Assembly: GCF_002443255.2 (NCBI RefSeq)
Contig: NW_019211457.1
Span: forward strand, 30,743,309 to 30,807,308
Direction of reading: 5' to 3'
From: Varroa destructor
Lineage: Eukaryota; Arthropoda; Arachnida; Mesostigmata; Varroidae
DNA length: 64,000 bases
Positions within the stretch are counted from its first letter, which is position 1, and each line of letters opens with the position of its first letter. Shown one piece after another: positions 13,401 through 27,260 of the stretch. The notes below the pieces were generated by a model, which saw only the letters and a program-made list of their open reading frames with translations, did not search any database and was not told the DNA's origin. The position numbers and the translations under genes were made by a program.

Positions 13401-14149
13401 TCTCGAACCTCATGAAGTATGTAAGCCCTATTCCATATTTTTACTATGTCTAAAACGTTAACGTAATGTAGGTACCACAATTCTGTGGCACAAATAATTC
13501 TCTTCTCTACATTCACTGAGTTTAGTAACGAAACTTCATACACTGTTAAGTGTTCCATTGAACTAGAATTAGTTGTCGCTTTTTTGCCAAATTAGCGGTG
13601 AGCGCGTCTGTTTGACGAAACGAGAATAGATACGCTTACTAGAATTGTAAATTACACATGGAAAGTTTAGAAATGATGGCCCCACAGACGAACGAGTTTC
13701 AAATAATTTGTATATTCTTACGGAAAGAGGGTACACTAATCACCCGTACAATCGTGTTCACATGCCTTTTTGCCGTTCGTGAATAAATACGCCAATATGA
13801 ATTGCAACACGATGAATGAAGCTCACAACGGTCAGCATTGGCACTGCGACAGTGCAGTGCATTTGAAGTTGACTCATCTGCCGTATTTGCGATGCTAAAA
13901 AGTTTGCACTGCCTCTACGTTCTCCTGTCGCTTTTCGAGACTTGTCTGTCCTGTTTAGTTCTTACGATGTTCAATACTACAGACAATGTGACGTGTGCAT
14001 ACGCCGTATCCACTCAGCGTAAACTCACAGTGCACGAACATATACGAGGCACACAGGCTTACTACGCGAATTGTAGTAGTTACGTGCCTTCAACTATCTT
14101 GAGTCATGCACGGAAAAAATGACGACGACTCCATGACCATCAATATTCT

Positions 14150-14601
14150 ACCCACAGCCCTTTTGGTTTTTCTGCCCAGCGCTAGCAGTAGACATAAAGT
14201 GAGTTCTGTGGCGTCTGTTACATGCAATCGTAACCGTTGCGTGTTCCACCACTGCAGTCATAGTAGTTAGATTAGTGGTAGTGGCAAAGGACTTGATACG
14301 GCTATCGCTTTCCTTCTCTCGTTCCCTCATTCTGCCTGCGTTTTTCGTTATCTGTCGAAGGGAGACGTTCGACAAGATGGGACGAAGAGACCTAGCGGCG
14401 ACTGGAAACAGTCAGCAGAGGAAAGAAGCTGGAGCCGAGCAAACAAAACAAATATCCCTAAGGTAAAGAACGGGGCGGATCGCGAAGTCCTATCCCTTCA
14501 TTTGTCGGGAGTATCATCCACCCGTCGACTGCTGGGGTTCCACTGACTTCCGTCGGCATCGCCGTCGTCTACATTATTTCTTCTCAAACACTCCGCTTCT
14601 T

Positions 14602-14643
<42 letters not shown>

Positions 14644-14760
14644 ACTCTCGCTAACGTTCTGTTCCATGTTCCCCGCAGTCGGATGCCGGCTACCTTCGTC
14701 CAGGAACAACGGTAGCGGCCGAACCCTTCGGCGGATACCGTCAATTCACCAAGACTAATG
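14150..14760. other. G+C-richer, pyrimidine-rich island with CT repeat
   Basis: Higher G+C than the flanks and strongly pyrimidine-rich around a CT microsatellite. No coding frame is convincing. It resembles a promoter or 5'-UTR region, but no initiation motif decides this. Confidence 0.3.
14604..14636. repeat. (CT)n microsatellite
   Basis: An uninterrupted alternating TC run of 33 bases on the plus strand (GA on the minus strand). GA/CT tracts are common near arthropod promoters, where GAGA-type factors bind; a promoter role here is only a possibility. Confidence 0.95.
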
Positions 14761-17700
14761 TAGTGTTACTTGTCATGCAAGCCGGTTGTACGGCCACTGC
14801 TATAGCCCGCGTGTTTCGCTCTTCTCAGCTGCTTTCGTTCTACGCAGCTCATAACAACCAAATATGGCCTCCCTTCATTTTTGCTTATGTCTGTCAGTCA
14901 CTCTGTAGAAGTCCTGTCCGTATACGGGTAGGTCACATTATTGCCTATTTTTCTCCATCATCAAAATTGCGCTGTCTTGAGCGTCGCAATTGTTGTTGTA
15001 GACTGCTGAAGAGCAATTGCCGGTTCCGGTCTGCGACTGGCTATAACAACGAGTACAAATGACGCAAAGGTGCCATTTGTGCCTTGAAATTTCTGTTACA
15101 ATGATTTGAAACAGCACAGAGGGTATGCAATGCACCAGTTCTACGTATTAATGAGCTTGGTAACAACTAGAAATATCCCAATAGGACTTTCTGAAAAAGT
15201 CATTTCCTCAGCTTATTTTTAAAAACCTCTCAGGAAAACAAAGCCATACCTAAAAAAGCTAACATCACTTATACAACTAGGCTTATTATAGCAACTACAA
15301 TTCAGAGATGTAAGAATGATTGATGCAAGATGACCGTGACGCTCCCGGTCTATCGGGCATGTGGCACAGCATAGCGCTTACATACATTTGTAGGAACGAG
15401 CGATTTTTTTTCGCCATACTGAGTAACGCTGGTGTGTACGCAAAACTCGATGCAATGACACGTTGATATTGGAAGGAAGACGTGAAATTAATTTTAGGCA
15501 GTAAGGGGCTTTACTCTGAACTTGTATTGATTAGTGTGCTGTTCTGTTTAATTACGTGTGTATGGTTCTCTCATTTTCAAGCAGGCTCATAGCAGCAGAC
15601 GCTAGCAGTAAATGGCAATCGGCTTAACAAACCATCGTGTGGTGAACTTCCAGCACGTTTACTGACGTTCAGAGAGAGAATATGGCAAAGTTGATCTATG
15701 ATCAGTTGACGGTTAGTCCATCGTGTAGCTGGCACGTAACCCTAAGGAGTTTTCTCATTTTTCTTAAATTCCTAAAACAGCTTACTAAGAACGTATGTCT
15801 ATTGTTGGGTGCATGGTTCGACAACTGCAAAAGATTTTGTCGAAGCGGCGACTAATGTTAAAATAAAACGGATAGGGGCGAATCACTGATCGGATCGCTC
15901 TGTCGGAAACTATCTCAGCAGGCTGTGTTACAAAAGACAGAGTTGGAAACATTAAATAAAGGCAAATAAGTCGTTTGATTCACCAGAAGACATTGCTTAT
16001 CAATTTCACAATAAAGAGTAATAGGATTGGTATACTTACACAATACGATTTGTTTTTACTTTTTTTTTGGGGGCTTTTGCAGATTGAAGTTGCCTTGCCA
16101 AGACAGGTGCCAGAAAAATACAGTTAGCATCGATTTTGATTGATTCATTGTAGGTCATACTCTCGACGATGGTTTACCTGTGGGTTCGGGTATTGTTTCA
16201 TGCTGCTGGTAAGTTGTAGGGGACACCAAAAAAACTTTTAACGTATTGGAATACCACGATCTAAAGACAAGAAAATGTGCTTCACAGTATGAGTCGTTTC
16301 GCTAAATAACTCTTTGTAACTTAACAGTTAAACGAAGCACACTAAATCTCATATTAGGACATATAACTACTTCGGAAAACCGTTATGCATCAAATGATAG
16401 GTAGAACATTTACTTGGCTTATTGGTGGGTGGTAGCTACATATTCAAGAGTGGGGCAAATGTTCTTCGCTCTACTCATAAACGTATTTGCAGGTGAAAAC
16501 TTTGTCGATCACTACCCTATCAGACTAGACGATAGTTTACACAACTTTCTTAATCTAAACTACACAAACATGAAGTTACCTTTAAAAAGCTAAGATTCGA
16601 CGCCAGTACCAGCTTGTCTGCGAAAACCAAAATACGTACGACATGAACATGCCCAAACTCTTATATTAAATAATTTATATCGGCTTCGAATGCTGTAGAA
16701 CGTAATGTAATATCAGCTTTAGAAAATACCTGATTTTCCTTCGCGCCCTTTCATTGTGTACGCCTGTACGCTGCAGATTTCGGACCAGACGGAAAAAGAA
16801 GATAACTTATTTCCGGTCAGCCCAAGTGACAACTGAACTTGTCCAGCAAATCTTAGCAAAACTGAGTTAACGGCACTTCTTATAGCAATGGGCTCTTTGC
16901 ATAAGAACATTTATTAGAAGCATTAGAAGCATTAAATATGACTCTCAGAAAGTGAAACTAGATATAAAAAAGACCTTCTGTATGCAACTCGAAAGGCTTT
17001 GAAATAGATCGAAGATATTTATCAACGAAACATAAAACGATTTCTCGTAGTGAAACGTTTATGCTTTAAACGAGCGACTGAAATTTATGAGCAATAGTAT
17101 TTTTCCACACGGCTATTTGGTGTATTTTGGTACTGATTGATACGGTAGATGACAACTGGAAAAAAAACCAGCTAACCTTGTTCCGTCGCGGCGCTGTACG
17201 GTATTTAATGGGCCAATACCGAAATGAAACCGAAGTGCACCATAAGAATGGATAACAACATTATCGTATGTGTAAAACTTTCATTTGCATGAAAACATTC
17301 GATACCAATAATAAACGTACCAATATATTGTGCCAAGTATAGGTAGAATTTTCAAAACTTATTGAAATAATTCCAACTATGTTCCATTTGCGGCCTTTAC
17401 ACAAATGATGATCTTGTTTAGTAACGTTCATTGGAGAATATTAGATATCTGGTGCCGAAACTTCGAAAAAAGATGACCCTGTTGCAAATCTAAACCAACC
17501 ACTTGTGTCGATATCTCCATAAAAAAATTCATAGACGCTAGTCACACAACTATCAATCATATGAGAAGATTTCACGAACACTATCTGAAAACACTGCACT
17601 GCTTCTGATACCAAATCTTATGAAATATTTATGCAAGGCCTGACCTTGGCTTGCACGAACCAAGAAACCTCTCACTAACGCTGAGATGTGCACGCAGAGA

Positions 17701-19499
17701 AGCAGCGCTTTAAAAAATGGCCCAGAGATCCGGTATGAAGCCTGGTCTGATGTACGGGAAACCTACAATTTTTGAACAAATGACAACCCAATCGAACAAG
17801 CAGTAGCTTTGACTTCGTACTTGTCATATTTATCAAATAAACAGCCCTTTATCCTCTTTTTCTCCCAGAAATAGCGCGGTTTTCGTAAAGGCTTTTACAT
17901 TTTTTCCAAAAAAACACCCGCGTTAAGTGGGCCTGAACGACCTTTTACTGGCATTTTTAGCTACATATAGCTTTGAACAAGGCATTTTCTTTCGCCTACT
18001 CCATTTGTCGTATGTACTTATTATGACTGAAAAAAAAAACATCTCGACTCTCATCTAAAGCATCACGTGTCCTTACGTTTAGCAAGCAAACACGTTACAC
18101 ATTGCATTATTACGGGGACAATATGAAAATAATGGAAATGTCTTTTAGGCGATCATCACGCTTAACTCAGGCAGCGTGCCATGGGAGAGATTCAGTGGGG
18201 CAGCCAAAGGATTCCAATAGCTACTGTCATAGTATTCAATATCATAAACTTCATGCACTGCGTTTTGCCGCTATATTCTTTTGTATCGAAACAGCTCTAA
18301 GCGTTTGTTGTATGGGTTGTTAACAAATACATGCCTACTAACAAAAACAATCCTTTGTCGTTACACCTAACGCCATAGAAAACAAATATTTTCCTTTTTT
18401 TTTTTTTTATAGTTTTGTTACCACTTTTTCAAGTCTTTGTCAAAAATCACATCAGTAGAAACATCTACCTTGATAAACGAGATGCCACAATGGCCCCCCT
18501 GGACCGGATCAGCCACGAAGTGAAAGGAATGGCTAAGGTTAATTGTTTCTCACGCAATTTTACCTATTGTGTAGTCAAGCTTTTATTTACATGGACATAA
18601 TGCACTAAGGAACTCCCGAGCGGTCTTCACAGGCGAGGCAGCTGCTTCGTGTGTTCTCATCACGAATGGGTTTGACAAAAGGCGATTTGTTCGGTGGCAA
18701 TAACGCTACCCTTGCACCGGATAAAAGAAGCGTCAACGTGACACTTGTTATTCGAGTGCTAGTCACAGGAAGAGTGCAATACAAATTAAATTTATCATTT
18801 GGAGCATGTATATTGTATATCGTTATAGATCTACGTTTTACAAAAACAAGAAGATTCAACTTTTACATTTTCTACTCCGTTTGCACTTATCTATGTGTGA
18901 CAAGACAGATTCATGTGCATCTGAATGTCCATATTACTAATAATATATCATGAGAATCATCAGCGATACCAAGTTGCCTAACTTCGACCATAGGCGTAGC
19001 TTTTATGACTATTATTTTGCATGGATATATTTCGCTTATATTGTATGAAGCGATGCGTAAGTCTCGCAATCAGTGTAGCCGATAAGCTAGATATTTTCAG
19101 TATCTGCAGTTGTCCTTACATAACCGCTGGGTGCAGAATATATGTATGTAGCAAGGCCTACAATTTCTAAATAGGTCCCTTAGAGACCGAGCGAATCAAA
19201 GCCTATTCGTTGAGTTGCGCTACAACCAGCACCGATTTCGTTCAGCAGACTTCTTGCGCCGGAAACGTACTTGTTGATTTTTCCATTAAGGACAGCAAAC
19301 TCTATCGGCTAGAGAGTGGAGTGCATTTACCTTATTTTCACCAAACTATTTGGTTGCTATTGCCTCAGTGTGTCAGGACTATAGTCTATACGTCTAGCAC
19401 GACTTCCGAGCATTCATGATCTATTCCAGTGAAAAAGGGATTAGGCGAATTATGTCTACCTGATGTATAGGTGAGTGTGTGTGTTTGAAGCATAGTTCC

Positions 19500-20260
19500 C
19501 CCGGTGGCCCATCCTGTCGTGCGTCTCTCACTGATCGTTTAGATTCAAAATGGTACATGCTGACCTTTTACCCTTCACTACTATCCTCCTTCAACTATCG
19601 TTTTTGGTGTGGAGTTTGCCTGTAGTTCCATAGCTATCTCTACGGGCTGCTATTGCCACGACTACCGCTAGCTCTTTAGCACCACTGCTGTGGTGCTGTC
19701 TCCTAGAGCGTTCTCGTAATACAGTACCTTTGCCTCTATCAAGGGACCACCTGGATTTCTCTCTTCTACCCATTGGCGGGTGAGTTTCTGACCGACGGGC
19801 TGCAAGCAGCGTAGCTCACACGACTTCAGCAGCTTCAACTTCCTTTTTGCTTTTCCTTTCAGCTTCCTACTTCCTGTCAAGGCCTTAGCTACCTAACAAC
19901 CCTGCCGTCCCATAGCAGATTTCTGGTGATGTGTTCCATCAAACAGCACTGAGCCCGACAGCCGCCAGTGGGGGTCTGCTGTAACATCCCCCACTCTTTA
20001 CCGTTTTGTTACCCGCCGACTCTCACTTTCTCTTTGCTTTAAAGTCGTCCGCGAATAAAATAGGCAGCCGGCTATAGCGTTTTGGCCTCTTTGCTAGCCA
20101 CTATCACTACAAGAACCAGCATTTGTGTGGCTGGTTCCACTGCAATAGCCGAGGTTCACGCCACCTCTGCGTCGAGCTTCAGTGCCCTCGTTGCCAAGGC
20201 CACCGTGTCAGCCTCTTCCCTTGGCCTGCCTCGGGACTAGATTAGCCTCAAGGGATGCGT
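19500..20260. other. G+C-richer, pyrimidine-rich island
   Basis: Plus-strand pyrimidine-rich, with many CTAC/CCTC words. Open frames here are short and unrecognisable. Nature unknown. Confidence 0.3.
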
Positions 20261-21314
20261 AGGCGATCTACCATGTGAATGAAAGACATAGGGAGCTCTA
20301 AAGGCAAATAGAAACAGGAGATGCAAGAGCTAGCACTAAATGACACTTTTGGCAATAGAGGACCTGTTCAAGTTTCCGCAGCGACAAACTTCATAGGTCA
20401 TTGCTTCATGCAGTGGTGATATCGCACATGCTACACCTGTATAGAGAAGAGGCCAAGGATCGATAGAGAAAAAAGTCGGCTGAAAAAACATCAGGTCACC
20501 TTGAATGAAGGTACTTAACCTCCAACAAGTAGCAACTCGTTAAGGAACTTGTAATGTCGTTAGCTTTTTTTTTAGCTTGTATGAAATAAACGCCGCTAAA
20601 CGTTTTTACTCCGCGCATACCTACTATTTTGACATAAACTGATATGCGGTAGCTGCAATTCTATCACCATGTTAATTCGTGTAGATCTTACTTTAGATGA
20701 AAGTAGAAGATCAAAAATATGCAATGCAACACGGCTCATCTGGGTTTCGAAGATGCCGCGATCTGCACAAAGATGGGAATTTGCTTGTCTGTGTATGCAC
20801 ACTGCTTCGAGATAGATCTTATTCCTTATCCCATCAACACCCATTTCTGATGAATCTATGTTTGCACATATTTTTGTAACGGGTTAGACTGAACTCTCAG
20901 GCCAACGCATTTCCATACTCTTAGAACTGGTACTTATCAAGGAAAGTTTTCTCTGGTCGTTATTATACTAGCCTTCTCATCCGTTATTCATCGTGTATTA
21001 TCCATTATCCACAGAACACATACGGGTTCCAAACATGACATATGAATTCATTTAGTTGCTTTAGGGTAGCGTCGATTTAGATATTCATGATAGTGAGAGC
21101 TGGCCTTTTTTTTAATAACCAATTAATACAAGTGCCTTAATTTTTGGCCAGCATATTTCCCATTTACATTCATAATCTGAACATGCTACACATTAGCTCG
21201 TAGCAGCTGACTATCGGAAACCCTAAATGGAAAATGTTAGCACAAGATTCCTTCCGTAATAAGAGGGAAAAACCTTTTTAGGAGCAAGAGAGAGCACCGG
21301 CTTTGCTGGCCTAG

Positions 21315-21957
21315 TTACATTAACAGAGTCGAAAGTGGAAAATTTGCCGCATTTGTAATGTCGAAGCCCATAGCCAATGCAGTTGCCATTTGACAGATAC
21401 AAGACGTGTAAGGTAAGCCTAATATTTGGTCTTGCAACAATACCCGCTGAGCTTCGTTCATGAGCAAGCCGTCTACGATACATCTCACCTGATCCAAACA
21501 GATTATGTTCACTATCGGGCACGAGATAGAAGCGTTGCATTCATGTTTATATGCACTGCTAACGTACCTATTTTATCGGCCTAACTCAAAAGAACTTGCG
21601 GGACCAATTCTAGCACCTAACCCTTCGGTCGGTACGATCCCAGCGTCCATAAACTATCAGCAACAGGAGCTGCTTCTATTCGTTCGCAGAACTGTGCCAT
21701 AAACTTCACGACGATGGAGCCGAGCGACCATTTGTCACCTATACTAGCGCCTACTTTTGTCATGGTTGTCAGCTGTCCCCACTGCTGTAGGTCGGAGAAT
21801 ATTCCGGCGGGGTGGCTAGCTCACTGTCGTATCTAAAATACCTACCTGCAACATCAGGATTGGTCAACCAGTTTGGTTTGGCCGCGTCCAGTATTTCGAC
21901 CAGGGGATGCCCGTATCCTTTGGAGGTCGATCTACCCCCGACAGGGTCGTGTAACAA
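21315..21957 (-). pseudogene. Protein-kinase-like C-lobe remnant, three frames
   Basis: Minus-strand motifs appear in the order and rough spacing of a protein-kinase C-lobe. Frame A (21957 down to about 21770) has ILDAAKPNWLTNPD, reminiscent of a catalytic loop (D..KP.N), then SELATPPEYSP, like the APE segment that ends the activation loop. Frame B (about 21826 to 21617) has GDKWSLGSIVVKF, matching subdomain IX (D.WSLG.I). Frame C (about 21588 to 21315) has VDGLLMNEAQRVLL, like subdomain XI with its conserved Arg. No HRD or DFG motif is intact and I found no glycine-rich loop upstream. The frame moves twice in the same direction, so this is either a decaying kinase gene, a gene with unrecognised short introns (a CAG/GTGAGAT donor lies near 21490), or a chance resemblance. 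No family is assigned. Confidence 0.38.
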
Positions 21958-23030
21958 ATGGACTAATTACATGCATTGCATTGTATCTTTAGTATGAAGT
22001 AATGTGGCAGCGTAACACGGCACAGACAGGGGGCTTACAGGTGAGGAATGAGTATACATATCGCGCGATTACGTATCACGTCATTCTACAAGTGGAACCG
22101 GTAGAACAGTGCACAGTATTACTGGCCACAGAAGCATTACTAGCTCGATTCCACAAACAGCTATGGCATACGCACTAAAGTCACAAGTGACTCGTTTAGT
22201 TGTCTAGCTATGTAATATTTTCACATTATTTATGTGCAATAATGGGTAAAAGGAGCAGGGATTTGATCGAATACAAATACATGAAATCGAAAGAACATCG
22301 ACGGCGATAACAGATTTACTTCAATTGTCAACTTTGTGAATTGAAGGTTTTACAATGTTGGCGACGCAGAGCTGCATGCAGTCTTGCTGGAAGAGACGTC
22401 ATTTAGACTGGTCTAAAATAATGTAATTGTTAACTTATAGCGAAATTTTTACGGCGCATGGAAGTGGCGCTTTGCAGTTATTCCCTAAGGTCATAAAGTA
22501 TTTATAACTGTTTTCCTGGCAGTTGTCAACTTAAACAAACTATAATTTTCGGTTGTAGGTACTATTTTGAAGCAAGCAAACGTGTCACTTAAAGCGCAGC
22601 CAGTATTCTGAGATATTTTTATAGAAATATATCTTAATGTAACAACTATGTAAGGTACTTCGTTAAAGGCTAAACTACACGGGCCTACAAGGGAATTACG
22701 TATACCGAATTCGACATGTAAATTCTAATTTAAAAAAATTGTAAAAATCTAAAGAAACCCGCAAATGAGAGATCCGCAACCGCCTTGACATCAGCTCAGT
22801 AATACTAAATCCTGCTTACACAACCACTATATCTGATCAAACTAGATTCGGAAAAAATAACGTAAAATCTATCTGGACTAAGTGTAATTTTCCTTTTTGC
22901 AGTTCAGTATTTAATACGACTGCCGGAAATTTCGTTATATGTACCATAATAAACCAACAACAATTAGGCAAAGGATAACCTTGGGTCCGGGATACCACTA
23001 TAATCACGTAAAAATTTGTCTATCTAAAAT

Positions 23031-23080
23031 AGTAAAAAGTCCCTGATAGTAAAAAGCTAGTAAAAAAAATAGTAAAAAGC
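23031..23080. repeat. Short AGTAAAAAG-type direct repeats
   Basis: AGTAAAAA recurs about four times in some 50 bases with irregular spacing, directly before the hairpin at 23077-23101. It looks like a small degenerate tandem array. Confidence 0.7.
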
Positions 23081-23101
23081 TGATATTGACTATATCAGCT
23101 T
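23077..23101. repeat. Perfect 9-bp hairpin
   Basis: Arms AAGCTGATA and TATCAGCTT enclose a 7-base loop. It is A+T-rich with no U-run terminator context, and its function is unknown. Confidence 0.85.
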
Positions 23102-26019
23102 GAAGCCGACATAAATACCATCGTGGTTCGTTCAGATAACACGCTGATTTTATTTAAAAAATCACTCGGGCTTGTTTTCGACAAGGTCAGCTTTTCAGAT
23201 TACCACTCATTATACAGCAGCAGGAAATAGTTTATTCGACTTTTGCCTGGCTAGACAATATAGTAAACACGTAATGCTCACGGAGAATGGTAGGGGCAGT
23301 GTCTCTCGCTTTGTTCTTTTGTGTGTATTTACTGTGTTTTATCACATCGACATTGAGAACGACCGCGGGTATTATAATTCGAAGAGTCTCAGCTTAAGTC
23401 ATAAGTTGAGGCAGAATTGATCTTTATTAAACACGTAAACATACGCGCGTTCCATCCACCTTCTCACATCGCAGAACTACCATCTAAGGCCTTTTCTAAT
23501 CTATCTGCTATGAAATATACTTTCATAGGGGGTTGATGGACCCTGTAACCTTATCAAGGTTGTTCCGTACATGAGTAAGCTAGCCATTTGAAGGAACGGC
23601 TGCCTCTAGACACAGCAAGGGCACACGCTAAAACTTAAACTACAGTTCAGAACAAAGAACGGGATGGTAACACGATGATATCCCACCGGGCTGGCTCAGA
23701 GCGTTGGTTTTTACGGACTGTTTAGCTAAGTCCTCTCTTGCCGAAGGTCACTCCAGTAGCAAAACTTTGCATTGATGTTATATAGGAAAATGTTACCTTA
23801 GAGAAGTTCGAACAACGGTATGTGCGTAGAAGTGTCTTATCCGAGACAATTGCTGGGGCTAGGACTTCGAAGTTCAGCATGTAGTTGGAAATCTGAAACG
23901 GCGGCTTAATGACGCACGCGCCGGATCTGTCAATAGAAGTCTCAGCCGCTGCGAGAGTGAACAAATTCGTAGAAATCAACAACGATTTATCTTCGACGAA
24001 TTGGACCAAACGAACATGATGTGCAAGCGACCTAACCTAAAGTATGAAATATCCTATCAAAAATAAACAGTTGGGCTATAAGATACAGTTGTGTAGCTTT
24101 GCTGTTGTGTTATGTGAACGTTGCGTTATGAAACGACTCAAACAATTACAAAAAGATAGTACAATACCCATTTTATGGTCTCTTTTTAAATTTTTCTGTC
24201 AGAAGATATTCCGTCGTTGTATAGATATGCGCAGATATGTACACAATAACGGGGCGTATAGATGTCCAAGCGTTTAATGACCTTTGGATAAAAATTAATA
24301 CGTCGCATGATAAGGACCCTTATTGTAAACTTTTATTTGATGACTACCTACTTCACTGCAGTATGCGCTGTTCTTAACAACAAAAGAAGAATAAAAGAAT
24401 CCCATAGCGCTGCCCAAACATCTACCAACAGAAACGCGTTGGGTTTGTTAGATACATAAAAATGGATGTCAGCAAAAAGAATGATACACTTTAATATACC
24501 AGATAGAGCGAATAATAACGTAACACGATTGCAATTGACCTTACATGTTTTTCATTGAACATCTTCAATACCCGTTCTATCCGACCATAGGCAGTCGAAA
24601 TAATTTTTACTTCAGCATCGTTTATACCAGGTAGATAGTGGATTTTTGCCAAATCGAATTAAAACTACTACTTGCAGTGTTTATTTAGTTCGTTGGACGA
24701 ATACAATTATTATTAATTACCAATTTTAGATAATTATTTGTAGATTGTTTGATCTGAAAGAAGTAAGGCTACAATATAAATTTTTCACCCCTCCTCAATC
24801 AATCCTCGAACTGTAATCACTTCTTTGCTTTAGCATTAAACAGATCTAATACATTGTACCCAGGAAACGCTAAATACGGGTAATCCACGCTGAACAGGAA
24901 ATGTAGAGATATAAAGGAATTGGCTACATCAGTTGCGCTCACTCAAAGCTATCGTATTTATGACTTGTATCGGTTCTAGCAAGAACTTATATACTCCTCA
25001 CCTCGATTTGTCTGAACATGGTTGTGCGGGTCCCTAGTAAGTTATTTTCTTCAAATCCCAGAAATAGCGACTGCAGGAGGGAACATATTCCACCACCTGC
25101 ACCGACTTAGATTGCGCTGTCATGTTCAACCTCAAGAGCGAACTTGATCCTTCAAAATTTGTTGAGAACATCTTCATTCCAACTCGATACGTTCTACTGG
25201 GAGCAGATTTAATTAAACGTACAAGTATTCTGAGGAGGCGTGAATCTATGGCACATTTCTATTCATCTACAATATTTTCGTTTCACCCTGATACAGCGTC
25301 TTAACTTCGACGCTCAGGTTGGTTCATCGCTCTAATCGCAGTGCCTGATCTATCGTTCCTCGCAACTGGGAGGTTGGACATTAAGCGCAGCACCTCAGTA
25401 ACCCAACAGAACTACTGATAGACTTTTACTGTAGGATTCTGGTTTCCGGCGCACCACGAACGCATGTGTTGCTCCGTTTCGGCAGTCCTCAATAGATTTT
25501 TGTATTTGGCTTATATAGCGCTCCACATCTTGCTCAAAGGTCAATGGGACTAGCTGGACCTTCAGACACTACTGCATGCTAAGCTGGCGTTATACTAGAC
25601 CTTACTTTCTCTAGACTACAGAGCACATACATATATCTAATATATCAATATATTTGCGACTAACGCATTCTCATTTACGAATCAAAACCCCATAAGTGCC
25701 CGTCAACGCCTGATACGTGTGCCATTGGACGAACTAAACATGTCCAATATACTAGAAACATATCACTATATATCTCTGAAAACGCTGTTCTAGTTCTCAT
25801 TCTTCTTAGCGGGTGCTTTTGCACTTTCTGAGCTGGGCGTCGATAGACCTGGAAGAATGCTTACGGTACTTCTAACACTAACCCATTATAAAACCATATG
25901 CACACCAGTACCCTTATGACATAACAGGCTATCGATTCTGTTCACAACAATAGAGCAACCTGCATACGTACATGGTAGCTATCTATACTAGCCCACTTAA
26001 TTGTCATAGTGCGTTACAT

Positions 26020-27260
26020 CAGTGAGGATTCAGTTTGTTATTTCGAATGTGTCATGTCATGTCAGCCTGTCAGTACCAAACACTATACGGAAACAGAAGG
26101 TCCGGCAGTCCTGGAACCGAAGGCGTCAAAACGCGATACAACAGCTACAACCACTTGTCGAACAACTCCTGCACAGATCCATCGTCGCCGTTGTCGTTGT
26201 TGCGACTGGAACTTATTTGTTTCCGATCTCCTTTGTTTTTGCTAACTCATTAGCAAGGACAATCGACACTCGTCACTGTTGCTTTGTCGTTTGTCTGTCA
26301 CCCTTTGACTGCCCCCCGGGGGCCTGATTTTCTACGAGACCGGTGACAAGTATTGCCGAACGCACAGGCTGAAGGCGAAGAGTGAAAGTCCATCAGGGAG
26401 ACGAGGAGTCGGGACAAAAGAGTGTGGGAAGCGAATTTTCGGCGATACTTCGTTTGGGGTAACGGGAAAGACGAAGACAGGACAAAGACAGACGCAGACC
26501 GGAAGCGAGGGAAAGGAAGCAAACACGGAACAGTGAAGGACGATGTCGACAGTGAGAGAAAAGGGTAAGGACAGAGAGAAGACATAAGAGGAGTTTGAGC
26601 TAGTTTCCAAAGCTGCTTTCCACTATTTCAGTCTTACCTCGCCAACGGCCTGCTGCCTAACGAGTTACCGAATGGGCTAAATGGCTGAAGCACTGCTGGC
26701 CGCATCATGCTGGGACATCAGTGTTGTTTCATGGCTAAATGCTGGCTAGGACTATTTAGTTGGCGGTGAGGACAAAGCCGGCTTAGGACTGGCGTGCCTA
26801 TCTTCTGTAGATATTATCGGCTCACCAAGCTGTTGACTGAATAACAACACCGTCAACACACATAGTATCACATGAACACTCACACATACACGAAACCCAG
26901 ATACCAAACGCACAGAAAGGCATTAGAGCCACTGCAACTACTGCTATTACTACGGGCACTGCTGCTTCAAGCCAAATTAGAGAACATTACAATGAAAGTG
27001 GAATGTGACACACAGGTGAGAGTCAGATGAGAAAGTAAGGTTCGAGCTGAAGTTGTTAGAAACGAGGCCACCTAGTACAAATGCAATAGTCATAAGAGTA
27101 GAAACAACAACAATAGAGATAGGAACAAGTTAGCCTATAATGTAACTGCCAATAGCTACTGCAGCGACAGTTACAGGTGATAACACCAGCTGAGAGTAAC
27201 GAGCAATAAGCACGGGAAAGTAACAACAATGATGTTTCCTAGTCCTGGTGCAACAAAAAA
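26020..27260. other. G+C-richer, plus-strand purine-rich island
   Basis: Shifts from mixed G+C-rich sequence (26.0-26.35 kb) to strongly purine-rich sequence (26.35-27.25 kb). Overlapping open frames on both strands reflect the base skew; none has a recognisable motif. Confidence 0.3.

Larger units (their letters stand above)
5713..21314. other. Gene-poor region, no gene recognised
   Basis: About 15.6 kb with no exon I can assign. It contains three G+C-richer islands (listed separately), a CT microsatellite and a direct/inverted duplication near 6.04-6.13 kb. Open frames are short and scattered on both strands, as expected by chance. Confidence 0.4.

Noticed and set aside
20596..20880. Minus-strand open frame ending at a GTAAGA donor
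   Set aside because: Phase does not join cleanly with the neighbouring kinase-like frames and no family is recognisable.
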